A stretch of 34,087 bases of DNA from Chloroflexi bacterium RBG_16_57_11. Its GTDB lineage: Bacteria > Chloroflexota > Anaerolineae > Anaerolineales > UBA4823. The notes under the pieces are model-generated. The model saw nothing but the letters and a program-made list of their open reading frames with translations, was not told the origin of the DNA and did no database searches. Positions 26,330 through 34,087 of the stretch are shown in pieces; positions within the stretch are counted from its first letter, which is position 1, and each line of letters starts with the position of its first letter. Where the stretch lies: positions 1 through 34,087 of the forward strand of contig MGNS01000083.1 of the NCBI GenBank assembly GCA_001795165.1, read 5' to 3'. A program made the translations under genes and the position numbers.

Positions 26330-26788
26330 TCAGGATGCTAACCGCAACTGGCGGCACTGCGGACAAAGCCCGTACAACATCATGGAGGCCGATTGGACCT
26401 GGCAACCGGATACCCCGGCAAACTGGGTCTTGATCACCTGGATCGACGGGTGATCGAACTCGATGACGTTTTTGCAGGTCGTGCACTGGAAGTGGTGGTG
26501 CTCGGCGGGCAGGACGAGGTCGAAGCGCTCCTGCCGCCGGCTTTCGTCAAAGCGGCGGGCGCTGATCAGGCCTTCCTGCTCCAGCCAGCGCAACGTGCGG
26601 TAGATTGTAGAGAGATTCACGCTGGGATCGCGCTGGTTGACCACGGCGAAGACTTCTTCGGCGGTGGGGTGGCAGCCCAGGCAGTCCAGCGCCTCCAGGA
26701 TCAGCCTGCGCTGGAAAGTCATCCGTCCACCTTGGGTATGCAGCCGCTGGATTGCGAGATCGATAAGAGTATCCATACAAAGATCCAT
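26330..26788 (-). CDS. fur: Fur family transcriptional regulator
   Basis: RMTFQRRLILEALDCLGCHPTAEEVFAVVNQRDPSVNLSTIYRTLRWLEQEGLI; HHHFQCTTCKNVIEF; CPQCRQ. Confidence 0.93.
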   Translation of the reverse strand: MDLCMDTLIDLAIQRLHTQGGRMTFQRRLILEALDCLGCHPTAEEVFAVVNQRDPSVNLSTIYRTLRWLEQEGLISARRFDESRRQERFDLVLPAEHHHFQCTTCKNVIEFDHPSIQVIKTQFAGVSGCQVQSASMMLYGLCPQCRQLRLAS

Positions 26789-26795
26789 GAACAGC

Positions 26796-26840
26796 TTATT
26801 GCAAAAAGGTCGCAGCTTTATTGCAAATGACTTGCAATAA
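26796..26840. promoter_or_regulatory. Candidate Fur-family operator: TTATTGCAA half-site plus TTATTGCAA-ATGAC-TTGCAATAA palindrome
   Basis: Half-site 26796-26804; perfect 9-bp inverted repeat 26818-26840; half-sites 22 nt apart; just upstream of fur. Confidence 0.7.
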
Positions 26841-26896
26841 TTGTAATGCGCTTATCCCCCGGACGTCAGTGACTAATGTCACTCTTTTGTCATATA

Positions 26897-26928
26897 AAAA
26901 CCGCTTGGGATGATCCACAAGCGGTTTT
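26897..26928. terminator. Bidirectional terminator-like hairpin upstream of fur
   Basis: AAAACCGCTTG-ggatgatcca-CAAGCGGTTTT. Confidence 0.75.
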
Positions 26929-26999
26929 GTCACGTCCGCCGATCGCGGTGTCCGCGGAATCGTCTATGAAACTATACTTTCATTTACCAGCGGATAAGC

Positions 27000-27452
27000 T
27001 CATTGCCCCGGAATGCCGACTGCTTTGAGAAACCCATCCACGCCGCTATGTGGCGTGATTGGGGTGACATTGCGTTCCGTGGTGATTTTTCCTTGGGACA
27101 CAGTGAATTCGTAATGATCGGGGGGAAAGATAACCATTCTGCCGCTGGCGGGGATAATTCCCATTCCCATTCCCAGGTTGGGCAAATCCAATGGCCCAGT
27201 ATGTCTTCCGCCGCCCTGAGCAGTCAGCATAACGACGCCACCCTCAGAGCGAATGTTGCTCAAGGCATGCCTTAGATCGGGCAAAGCAGTCTTGAGAAGA
27301 GTCAAAATCTCAAGGGCTTCATGCTTACCTACCCATCCCGAGGTGGTCCCAAATAATTTAAAATCATCAGACAGTAATTGACCGGCTTTCTCCAGATTAC
27401 CCGAGTCGACCGCGACGTAGAACGCCCGAACAACTTCCATATCGGTTTGCAT
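27000..27452 (-). CDS. SnoaL/NTF2-like (ester cyclase-type) protein
   Basis: EVVRAFYVAVDSGNLEKAGQLLSDDFKLFG… NTF2-like fold pattern. Confidence 0.7.
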   Translation of the reverse strand: MQTDMEVVRAFYVAVDSGNLEKAGQLLSDDFKLFGTTSGWVGKHEALEILTLLKTALPDLRHALSNIRSEGGVVMLTAQGGGRHTGPLDLPNLGMGMGIIPASGRMVIFPPDHYEFTVSQGKITTERNVTPITPHSGVDGFLKAVGIPGQ

Positions 27453-28018
27453 TGTATTTTCTCCTGACGGAAACGAGGTACGCATTTTAGAGAAACGTAC
27501 GGATGACTTGCACAGGATTGCAGATGGGTCTGTTGGTTCTCGGTTTGGTAAGCGGTGTTTCCTGCGAAAAATAAAAGCGAGCCATCCACATTATGAAGCA
27601 GACAGCCCGAGAGGGTATGCTGTATCAAAGGAGATGTATATCTTGACAATAGAATACTATACCACAAAAGATGGCTGTTAAGCACCTGGATTGATGGCCA
27701 TCGAGAGAATTACCCCTTGAATCTCGATTTATGCATACGAGATCTCAATCGGATCGTGAGTTGAGCCTAAGCGGATTTGTTCCGAACCGGTTGGATTCCC
27801 TGGCTACTTTTCCTAAAGACCTGGACCAAGTAGCCCAAGTACACAAATGGCGAGTGTAGATCGATATTAATTATCTCGCCTTGGCGGTTAACTATAATTC
27901 GCATAATGATCGTCTGCAAGAGTAAACCTATTGTTTCATCTCATCCAAACGAGGAGATGATGCAGCCACTTTCGTCAACAAGATCAATGCATTCGGTTGG
28001 ATCAGGTACAATACACCA

Positions 28019-28942
28019 ATGCAGGAAAGCGATGAGTTCTGGGATTTTTATTGGGAAGTGCATCTTCAAGACATGGAGGATTTGGGGAAAAGAGAAGCCA
28101 TCCTGGCCATCTCAAAGTTGATCCGCCGCCTTGCAGTTAACCCGGATCAGAGGGTCCGTCTACTTGAATTAGGTTGCGGGGAAGGCCAGATTATCGGCGC
28201 GCTGGTGGAGGCGCACGCGCAGGTTCCATCGATCAACGCCTCGCATGGGGTAGATTATTCACGGAAGTCGATCGAGATTTGCCGACGCCTCTACCCGGGA
28301 ATGACCTTCACCGAAGGCGATTTCACACACCCAGATCAGATGGCAGGGCTTGGCCAATTCGAGATCGTGCTTCTGGTTAATGCCCTGCATGAGGTCTTTT
28401 CTACAGGCTATTCACGAGATCTTGGAGAGGTGGCGGTCGAACAATCCAAACAACGAGTGGAGCAAGCGTTGACCAGTGCAGTAGAACACCTGGCATCGGG
28501 AGGCTACCTGGTATTATTTGATGGATTGGAAAATTGCGGCGATATCCACGAAAGGATTTGCATTCGATTCCGTCACTGGCAAGCCCGCCGCCGCTTCGAA
28601 ACCTTTTCTCACGAGTACCGTCCTTTCCGCATAGCTTACCGGGAAACCGGTGATCCCTTCGTTGTGGAGCTATCTTACCGCGACTTTACGCGCTATATCA
28701 CCAAATCCATCTTCCTGGATAAACACCTGTGGCAAACCGAGCGCCTGGAAAGCTACCAGTACTTCAACGAAGACGAATTCAGACAGGTATTTGCCCGTCT
28801 GGGTCTGGTGATCGATGAATTGCGCACCCTGACTGTGAATTACGAGAAGTGGTACAGCGAAGTCGAAATCGAAACTGCAAGCATGGACTTCCCGGTAGAG
28901 CATATCCTGATCCTGGCTCGGAAGCCTGGACAACCGGAGTAG
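28019..28942 (+). CDS. Class I SAM-dependent methyltransferase
   Basis: VRLLELGCGEGQIIGALVEA motif I; HGVDYSRKSIEICRRLYPGMTFTEGDFT; LLVNALHEV. Confidence 0.85.
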   Translation: MQESDEFWDFYWEVHLQDMEDLGKREAILAISKLIRRLAVNPDQRVRLLELGCGEGQIIGALVEAHAQVPSINASHGVDYSRKSIEICRRLYPGMTFTEGDFTHPDQMAGLGQFEIVLLVNALHEVFSTGYSRDLGEVAVEQSKQRVEQALTSAVEHLASGGYLVLFDGLENCGDIHERICIRFRHWQARRRFETFSHEYRPFRIAYRETGDPFVVELSYRDFTRYITKSIFLDKHLWQTERLESYQYFNEDEFRQVFARLGLVIDELRTLTVNYEKWYSEVEIETASMDFPVEHILILARKPGQPE

Positions 28943-28945
28943 ATA

Positions 28946-30493
28946 ATGCAACCTTCTGAAGAGGAGAAGCTTTTTCAAAGCATCTTCGAAAACGCCAGTG
29001 ATGGGTTGATTGTCACCGATTTAGAGACTCAACTGGTGGTTGAAGCCAATCCTGCCGCCTGCGCCATGCACGGTTATACTTATTCGGAATTCATTGGCCT
29101 GCACCGGTCAGAGATCGTACATCCCGACAGTCAACCCATCTATATGGATTACCTTCTGGCAGTCCAGGCGCGCGGGAATCACGAAGCTCAGTTGATCCAC
29201 ATCCATCGAGACGGCACGCAGTTTGATGTCGAGCTGCGCGGCACATTGTTTACTTATCAAGATCGGCCCTGCCTGTTGAGTGTTGTCCGAGATATCAGCC
29301 GGCGCGTGCGGGCAGAGCGACAGCTTCAACATCGGGTGGAGGCGCGCGCCCGCGAACAGTCCACCTTGCTAGAAATCTCACAAACACTCGCTTCCGCTCT
29401 GGAGCTTCAACCCGGCCTGATCCTCGACCAACTCCGGGTGATCGTCGAATTTACCCATGCCGGGCTCTTTGTGCTGGAAGACCCGGTCCTGGTCGCTCTG
29501 GCGCTGCGCGGACCGTCCTGGCAGCAACAGGAGACGATCTTCAACATCCGGTTGGATCGCCCGGAGGATCGAGCGGCGCTATTCAACAATCACCAGCCGA
29601 CCCTCATTGCCGACGTTTGGAGTGAGGAACCGGCAGCCCGGTTAATTCGATTGTTCCTGGGCAACCAGGCAGCTGTGCTGTTGGAGGGGGTGCAGTCCTG
29701 GATGTGGGTACCTCTGGCCGGGAAAGGCCGGTTCATCGGGGTCGTGGGTGTGGCACATACCGAACGGGATTACTTTAGCGTCCATCACGCTGGCCTGGCG
29801 CTTACTGTCGCCAACCAGGCCGCGATCACACTGGTCAATGCCGAGCTGTATGAACAGGCCCAAACCCTCGCCGCACTTCAGGAACGCCAGCGTCTTGCGC
29901 GGAACTTGCACGATGCTGTCAACCAGTCGCTCTTCTCCGCTGGCCTGATCGCCGAAGTTCTGCCGCGCCTGTGGGAGAAGGACCCGGAGGAGGGGCGACG
30001 ATCCCTGGAAGATTTACGCCGGTTGACCCGCGGTGCGCAGGCCGATATGCGCCTGTTGTTGGCTGAGCTGGTGCCATCCACCCTGACGGATGCAAAACTG
30101 GGTGATCTGTTGCGCATGTTGGGGAACGCGCTGGCAGGCCGGATGAACATCCCGGTCAGTGTGATTGTGACGACGGAAGGGACCTTGCCCGCTGTAGTGC
30201 AGGAGGCGTTCTACCACCTTTGCCAGGAAGGGTTAAATAACATTGCCAAACATGCTGGAGCCAGCCGTGTGGACATACAGCTACAATATGAGACAGGTGC
30301 GGTTGAGTTACACATTCGAGATGATGGTCGTGGCTTTGACCCCAGGCTGGTGCTCCCCGGCCATTATGGGTTGAGCATGATGCGCGAGCGCGCCACGGCT
30401 GTGGGGGCGACATTCTCCATCACCAGTCAACCGGGACACGGCACCGAAATTGTCATTCGCTGGGTGGAGACCCAGGAACAGGAGGCCGGATAA
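28946..30493 (+). CDS. PAS-GAF sensor histidine kinase, NarL/HisKA_3 type
   Basis: PAS (IFENASDGLIVTDLETQLVVEANPAAC), GAF region, H-box RQRLARNLHDAVNQSLFSAGLIAEVLPRLW, DDGRGFDP. Confidence 0.92.
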   Translation: MQPSEEEKLFQSIFENASDGLIVTDLETQLVVEANPAACAMHGYTYSEFIGLHRSEIVHPDSQPIYMDYLLAVQARGNHEAQLIHIHRDGTQFDVELRGTLFTYQDRPCLLSVVRDISRRVRAERQLQHRVEARAREQSTLLEISQTLASALELQPGLILDQLRVIVEFTHAGLFVLEDPVLVALALRGPSWQQQETIFNIRLDRPEDRAALFNNHQPTLIADVWSEEPAARLIRLFLGNQAAVLLEGVQSWMWVPLAGKGRFIGVVGVAHTERDYFSVHHAGLALTVANQAAITLVNAELYEQAQTLAALQERQRLARNLHDAVNQSLFSAGLIAEVLPRLWEKDPEEGRRSLEDLRRLTRGAQADMRLLLAELVPSTLTDAKLGDLLRMLGNALAGRMNIPVSVIVTTEGTLPAVVQEAFYHLCQEGLNNIAKHAGASRVDIQLQYETGAVELHIRDDGRGFDPRLVLPGHYGLSMMRERATAVGATFSITSQPGHGTEIVIRWVETQEQEAG

Positions 30494-31137
30494 TGATGAG
30501 CTCTTCCCAACCAATTCGAGTGATGTTGGTCGATGACCATACGATGGTGCGCCGGGGATTGGCAACCTTCTTGAAGGTCTTTGACGACCTGGAACTGGCG
30601 GGCGAGGCTGCCAGCGGCGAAGCTGCCATTGATCTCTGTGGCCAGGTCCTGCCTGACGTCATTCTGATGGACCTGATGATGCCGGATATGGATGGGGCAA
30701 CCGCCACGCGCCTCATCCGGCAGAAATTCCCCAAGGTGCAGGTGGTTGCCCTGACAAGCTTCAAAGAGCAAGGGCTGGTTCAGAACGCCCTGCAGGCCGG
30801 GGCAATCGGCTATTTGCTCAAAGATGTGTCGGCGGATGAACTGGCCCGAGCCATCCGTGCGGCGCATTCCGGGCGCGCCACCCTGTCTCCCGAAGCTGCC
30901 CAGGCGCTGGTAAACGCCGCTAACCAGCCACCTGTGCCTGGCCAGGATTTAACCGAGCGCGAGCGTGCTGTGCTGGCTTTGATGGTTGAAGGATTAAATA
31001 ACACGCAGATCGCCGGCAGGCTGGTAGTCAGCCCGTCCACGATCAAAACGCATGTCAGCCATATCCTCTCCAAGCTCGGTGTCGCCAGCCGTACGGAAGC
31101 CGTGGCGCTGGCAATGCGTCACCAGCTCTTTACCTAA
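30493..31137 (+). CDS. NarL/FixJ family response regulator (REC + LuxR HTH)
   Basis: RVMLVDDHTMVRRGL, PDVILMDLMMPDMDG, LTERERAVLALMVEGLNNTQIAGRLVVSPSTIKTHVSHILSKLG. Confidence 0.95.
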   Translation: MMSSSQPIRVMLVDDHTMVRRGLATFLKVFDDLELAGEAASGEAAIDLCGQVLPDVILMDLMMPDMDGATATRLIRQKFPKVQVVALTSFKEQGLVQNALQAGAIGYLLKDVSADELARAIRAAHSGRATLSPEAAQALVNAANQPPVPGQDLTERERAVLALMVEGLNNTQIAGRLVVSPSTIKTHVSHILSKLGVASRTEAVALAMRHQLFT

Positions 31138-31190
31138 GCGACCACTGCGTCTCGATCCACCCAGCTTGATCTCCCCCAAGTGGGGGAAAT

Positions 31191-31229
31191 AAACACCCCC
31201 CGGACGATGGATGCGTCCGGGGGGTGTTT
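31191..31229. terminator. Strong bidirectional hairpin after the response regulator
   Basis: AAACACCCCCCGGACG-atggatg-CGTCCGGGGGGTGTTT, 16-bp perfect stem. Confidence 0.85.
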
Positions 31230-31245
31230 GCTATACAATGATTCT

Positions 31246-31614
31246 ATGAAACGTGTCTATTTGGCTGACTCACAATCCGATGAACGTAGGGCCTTCCGTC
31301 TAATACTACAAGATCTTAAAATGCAGGTCGTTGGCGAAGCGGCCGACTGGCCGACTGCGTTGGCCAAGGCTCCCGCCACGCGCCCCGACATGTTGATGGT
31401 GGAGTGGGGGCTGGTTGCAGCCGGATCAGGCGGAGACCTGACCGAACTGCGCCTGGCTTGCCCGGCTGCAGTCGTGATCGTGCTGGTCAGCCATCTGAGT
31501 GCCCGTGAACAGGCCGCCTTATCGGCCGGAGCGGATGTGTTTATCAATAAAGGCGAGACCTCCGACCGGGTGGCTGACCGCCTGCGAGACGCCGTAGCGA
31601 GTATTGGTCCTTGA
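31246..31614 (+). CDS. Single-domain REC-like protein with atypical phosphoacceptor position
   Basis: VYLADSQSDERRAFRLIL, GEAADWPTAL, PDMLMVEWGL (E at expected D), VLVSHLS, GADVFINKG. Confidence 0.8.
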   Translation: MKRVYLADSQSDERRAFRLILQDLKMQVVGEAADWPTALAKAPATRPDMLMVEWGLVAAGSGGDLTELRLACPAAVVIVLVSHLSAREQAALSAGADVFINKGETSDRVADRLRDAVASIGP

Positions 31615-31752
31615 AAAACCCGATCGCCCAGGCTGAGGCTTGTCTCTAAGGAGAATTGCGCTTTGAAAACCGGCGCACTACGCTGTCCCGAGCGCCGGCA
31701 GAAACTGGGGCAGCTTATCTGAGATAAGACAGAAAACGGATGGAGGATTATT

Positions 31753-32025
31753 ATGGGAATACTATCCTGGATTATCGTTGGTTTGATCGCCGGATTTTTG
31801 GCCGGACAGGTCATGCGGGGGGGCGGCTATGGTTTGATTGGTGACATCATCATCGGTGTACTTGGCGGTTTGTTGGGAGGCTGGATTGCTTTCTACTTCT
31901 TCCATATCGGTGACACGATGACAGGCATCAACCTGGTGTCGATCCTGGTTGCGTTCGCCGGAGCGATCCTGTTGATCCTCGTCTTGCGCATGATCGGCGG
32001 CCGAGGGCGTTATAGAAGGGATTAG
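31753..32025 (+). CDS. GlsB/YeaQ/YmgE family stress-response membrane protein
   Basis: MGILSWIIVGLIAGFLAGQVMRGGGYGLIGDIIIGVLGGLLGGWI. Confidence 0.92.
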   Translation: MGILSWIIVGLIAGFLAGQVMRGGGYGLIGDIIIGVLGGLLGGWIAFYFFHIGDTMTGINLVSILVAFAGAILLILVLRMIGGRGRYRRD

Positions 32026-32133
32026 TGAGTTCTGGAATGTCTCCGCAAGGTCGCCGGTGGGGGATGGCACGGAATGCAGCTCCCCATCGCACCACCACGA
32101 CCGATGATCGCAAACATTGAGAGGAGAAAGTCA

Positions 32134-32304
32134 ATGGAGAGAAATTTAACCGAGAGAAAGTCAATGGATCTGATTAATTTCATTGTCTGGCTCACAGCGG
32201 GGGCCGTTATCGGCTGGTTTGCCAACCGGATGGTTAAGGCGCAACACGTTCGACGGGCAGACAAACCAACCCCTTCCGAGGATAGCAGCTCTGAGAAGAA
32301 CTAA
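32134..32304 (+). CDS. Small membrane protein related to the GlsB N-terminus; alternative start at 32164
   Basis: MDLINFIVWLTAGAVIGWFANRMVKAQ; RBS-like GAGAGGAGAAAG. Confidence 0.65.
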   Translation: MERNLTERKSMDLINFIVWLTAGAVIGWFANRMVKAQHVRRADKPTPSEDSSSEKN

Positions 32305-32395
32305 GCCTGCTGGAAGAAAGGTGTTCTAAAACTAAAGTCGGTGACGCGAACGAGTGTCCTTATTTGGCGAAGGATAAGAACGCAGTGGAGGTCGT

Positions 32396-32626
32396 ATGGA
32401 TGGAATGCAGATGTCAAGGATTGTAGAGCAATACTGCCGGAAGGTTACCTCAACATACGAGAATATCAAGATCACGCGCATAGCGGACCGAAAGACGGTA
32501 TTTGTGGAGCAAACTGGCGAAAGCGGACGAGCAGTTATGCTGAACGAATACAAGGTAGATGGGATAACCTGCTGGGCAGGATACAGCACGCGCAGCCAGA
32601 CGGTTTATATCAGCATGACAGCCTGA
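32396..32626 (+). CDS. Hypothetical 76-aa protein
   Basis: GTGGAGGTCGT RBS before ATG 32396; complete ORF. Confidence 0.55.
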   Translation: MDGMQMSRIVEQYCRKVTSTYENIKITRIADRKTVFVEQTGESGRAVMLNEYKVDGITCWAGYSTRSQTVYISMTA

Positions 32627-32790
32627 TGACCTTGTAATGCATCCTGGCCATGTTGGGTTTCCATATCCAGCGGGTGGCCGTGCTATGCGTCAGCTGGACA
32701 GTATTCGTTCGGTTGGCACAACCCCAAATTGTTGCTCCTTCTACAACGATGATCTAGAACTCATCAAGGCGAAAGCCAGAAAGGAATTTG

Positions 32791-33129
32791 ATGATGAACG
32801 ATAAGGCATTTGAAAACAAGGTTGATCGGGATATTGACAAGGCGAAAGAGGATTTAGCTACGCTGAGGGATGATGGCGTCACCGGGTTGAGCAGGAAAGT
32901 TGAACAACTGGCAGACGACGCGAAGAAAATGGTAGCTGACCAAGTTAAGACCGTCAATAAGGAAATTGGACAAGGACTGAGCCAATACAATGCGAAAGTC
33001 CAGAATATAGCAGACAGGGTTCCAAGTGACTTCAGCAAGATGGTTGCCGTATACCCCTGGGTGACGATCACGATATCCCTGGCTTTCGGTCTACTGCTAG
33101 GTGCATTACTCAAACCTAGCCGGGTATGA
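32791..33129 (+). CDS. DUF883/ElaB-YqjD-like membrane-anchored stress protein
   Basis: Helical amphipathic N-terminus, C-terminal TM segment YPWVTITISLAFGLLLGALLKPSR. Confidence 0.75.
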   Translation: MMNDKAFENKVDRDIDKAKEDLATLRDDGVTGLSRKVEQLADDAKKMVADQVKTVNKEIGQGLSQYNAKVQNIADRVPSDFSKMVAVYPWVTITISLAFGLLLGALLKPSRV

Positions 33130-33217
33130 GCAATTCTCGCATAATATAGGTCACCTGTTACCCGGTCAACTGACCCGGCCAGGTGACTTCCAATAGATCA
33201 TTCAAAAGGAGAATCTC

Positions 33218-33382
33218 ATGTTGTGGACAATCATCTTGATTCTAGTAATACTATGGCTGCTCGGCTTTTTCGGCCGGAACATTAGCTCCAGCTTCCCGCG
33301 CACTGGCAACTGGGTCCATATTCTGATCGTTATCGCCATCATACTGATCGTATTGAAGCTGCTTGGGGTGGTGACCTTCTAA
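33218..33382 (+). CDS. Lmo0937-family small membrane protein (54 aa)
   Basis: MLWTIILILVILWLLGFFGRNISSSFPRTGNWVHILIVIAIILIVLKLLGVVTF; AAAAGGAGAA RBS; below the track's length cutoff. Confidence 0.8.
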   Translation: MLWTIILILVILWLLGFFGRNISSSFPRTGNWVHILIVIAIILIVLKLLGVVTF

Positions 33383-33405
33383 CTGGTTAGCGTGACGCAA
33401 CAGGA

Positions 33406-33437
33406 TCTGATGGAGGCAGGTTCATGCCTCCGTCAGA
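33406..33437 (+). terminator. Hairpin downstream of the Lmo0937-like gene
   Basis: TCTGATGGAGGCA-ggttca-TGCCTCCGTCAGA, 13 bp with one G·U, no clear T tract. Confidence 0.45.
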
Positions 33438-33517
33438 CGCGCGACTGAAAGCCCAGACAGACAGAAAAAGCCAGAACATGATCCGCGCTGCTGACACGCT
33501 GTAGTTCATCAAGGAAA

Positions 33518-34087
33518 ATGATGACAAAAAGATTTCGCTATTTAGCCATTCTCTTAAGCCTGTCTCTGGTCTTGATGGCCTGCCAGTTGACACAGCAGGT
33601 ATGGAAGCAGCCTGCAGGACCAGCCAGCGTAGCCACCGACAGCCCGGAAAAGGATATCCCGGCGGATGAAGCCTCCCAAGCCGAGCAAGCAGATCCCGCC
33701 GAAGCACAGGCGCCAGTAAAAGGAAATCCTGATCCCTCTGCGCGGGACAAACCCTTACAATCCCAGGCAGCCGAGATCCGGCCCATTGAAATGCGCACAA
33801 AGTTGACCCATCTCTCCAACTTGCTGGATTACCAGGTGCTGGATGGGAATGGGGACACACTGGGGGTCGCCAGCGACTACATTGTCAACACCTGTGAGGG
33901 TTACATAATTTACATCCTGATGGAGCCGGTAGCCAGCCTTAACGTCGCCTCCGGAAGCCGGGTGGTGATTCCTTTCGAAGCAGTGACGATCAACAGCGGC
34001 GTGTTGGACGCCCAAAACGAAGCGGTCCATTTGCGCCTGACCCCAGAGCAGTTCTCGGGTGCGCCGGCTTTTCCCGCCGGGCAGCAG
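33518..34087 (+). CDS. Lipoprotein with PRC-barrel-like domain, truncated by the window end
   Basis: MMTKRFRYLAILLSLSLVLMACQ lipobox; LLDYQVLDGNGDTLGVASDYIVNTCEGYIIYI; frame open to 34087. Confidence 0.78.
   Translation, partial: MMTKRFRYLAILLSLSLVLMACQLTQQVWKQPAGPASVATDSPEKDIPADEASQAEQADPAEAQAPVKGNPDPSARDKPLQSQAAEIRPIEMRTKLTHLSNLLDYQVLDGNGDTLGVASDYIVNTCEGYIIYILMEPVASLNVASGSRVVIPFEAVTINSGVLDAQNEAVHLRLTPEQFSGAPAFPAGQQ

Noticed and set aside
31180-31245. ORF-track start of the REC protein at 31180
   Set aside because: It would translate through the 16-bp terminator stem; ATG 31246 begins the conserved REC strand
1-34087. Mobile elements, integrase sites, prophage genes
   Set aside because: No transposase, integrase or phage-like ORFs or terminal repeats recognised

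Overview
Bacterial chromosomal window; gene content and style suggest Chloroflexi/Anaerolineae (inference, no search run). Contents in order: tRNA-Val(GAC); T-box leader plus thrS; infC-rpmI-rplT translation operon; lipoproteins and secreted enzymes (PQQ-type sugar dehydrogenase, M1 peptidase, metallophosphoesterase); an ABC ATPase behind a small-ORF/terminator leader; two GNAT genes, one apparently internally deleted; a HAD-amidase-MFS gene chain; on the minus strand an alpha/beta hydrolase, an orphan NarL-type histidine kinase and rdgB; DUF177 plus a primary-type sigma factor; metG behind a Met-rich 34-aa leader ORF; DUF4013 and cinA-C genes; a fur-feoB-Cys-rich-feoA iron operon; a methyltransferase-histidine kinase-response regulator operon; a single-domain REC protein with Asp->Glu at the predicted phosphosite; and a cluster of small envelope-stress proteins. 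The strongest potentially undescribed signals are two small-ORF leaders that the ORF track omits. (1) 19913-20017 upstream of metG encodes MAPVDSRYDTIRYSMAMMCNLVDYLAPEYGQPVF. It has a Met-Ala-Met-Met cluster, and its last codons contain a second copy (GGGCAGCC) of the downstream hairpin's 3' arm, which is a textbook attenuator geometry. (2) 8689-8784 encodes a 31-aa peptide followed by an 11-bp intrinsic terminator and a second hairpin with the same arm sequences, upstream of the ABC ATPase. No CRISPR arrays or transposases were found.
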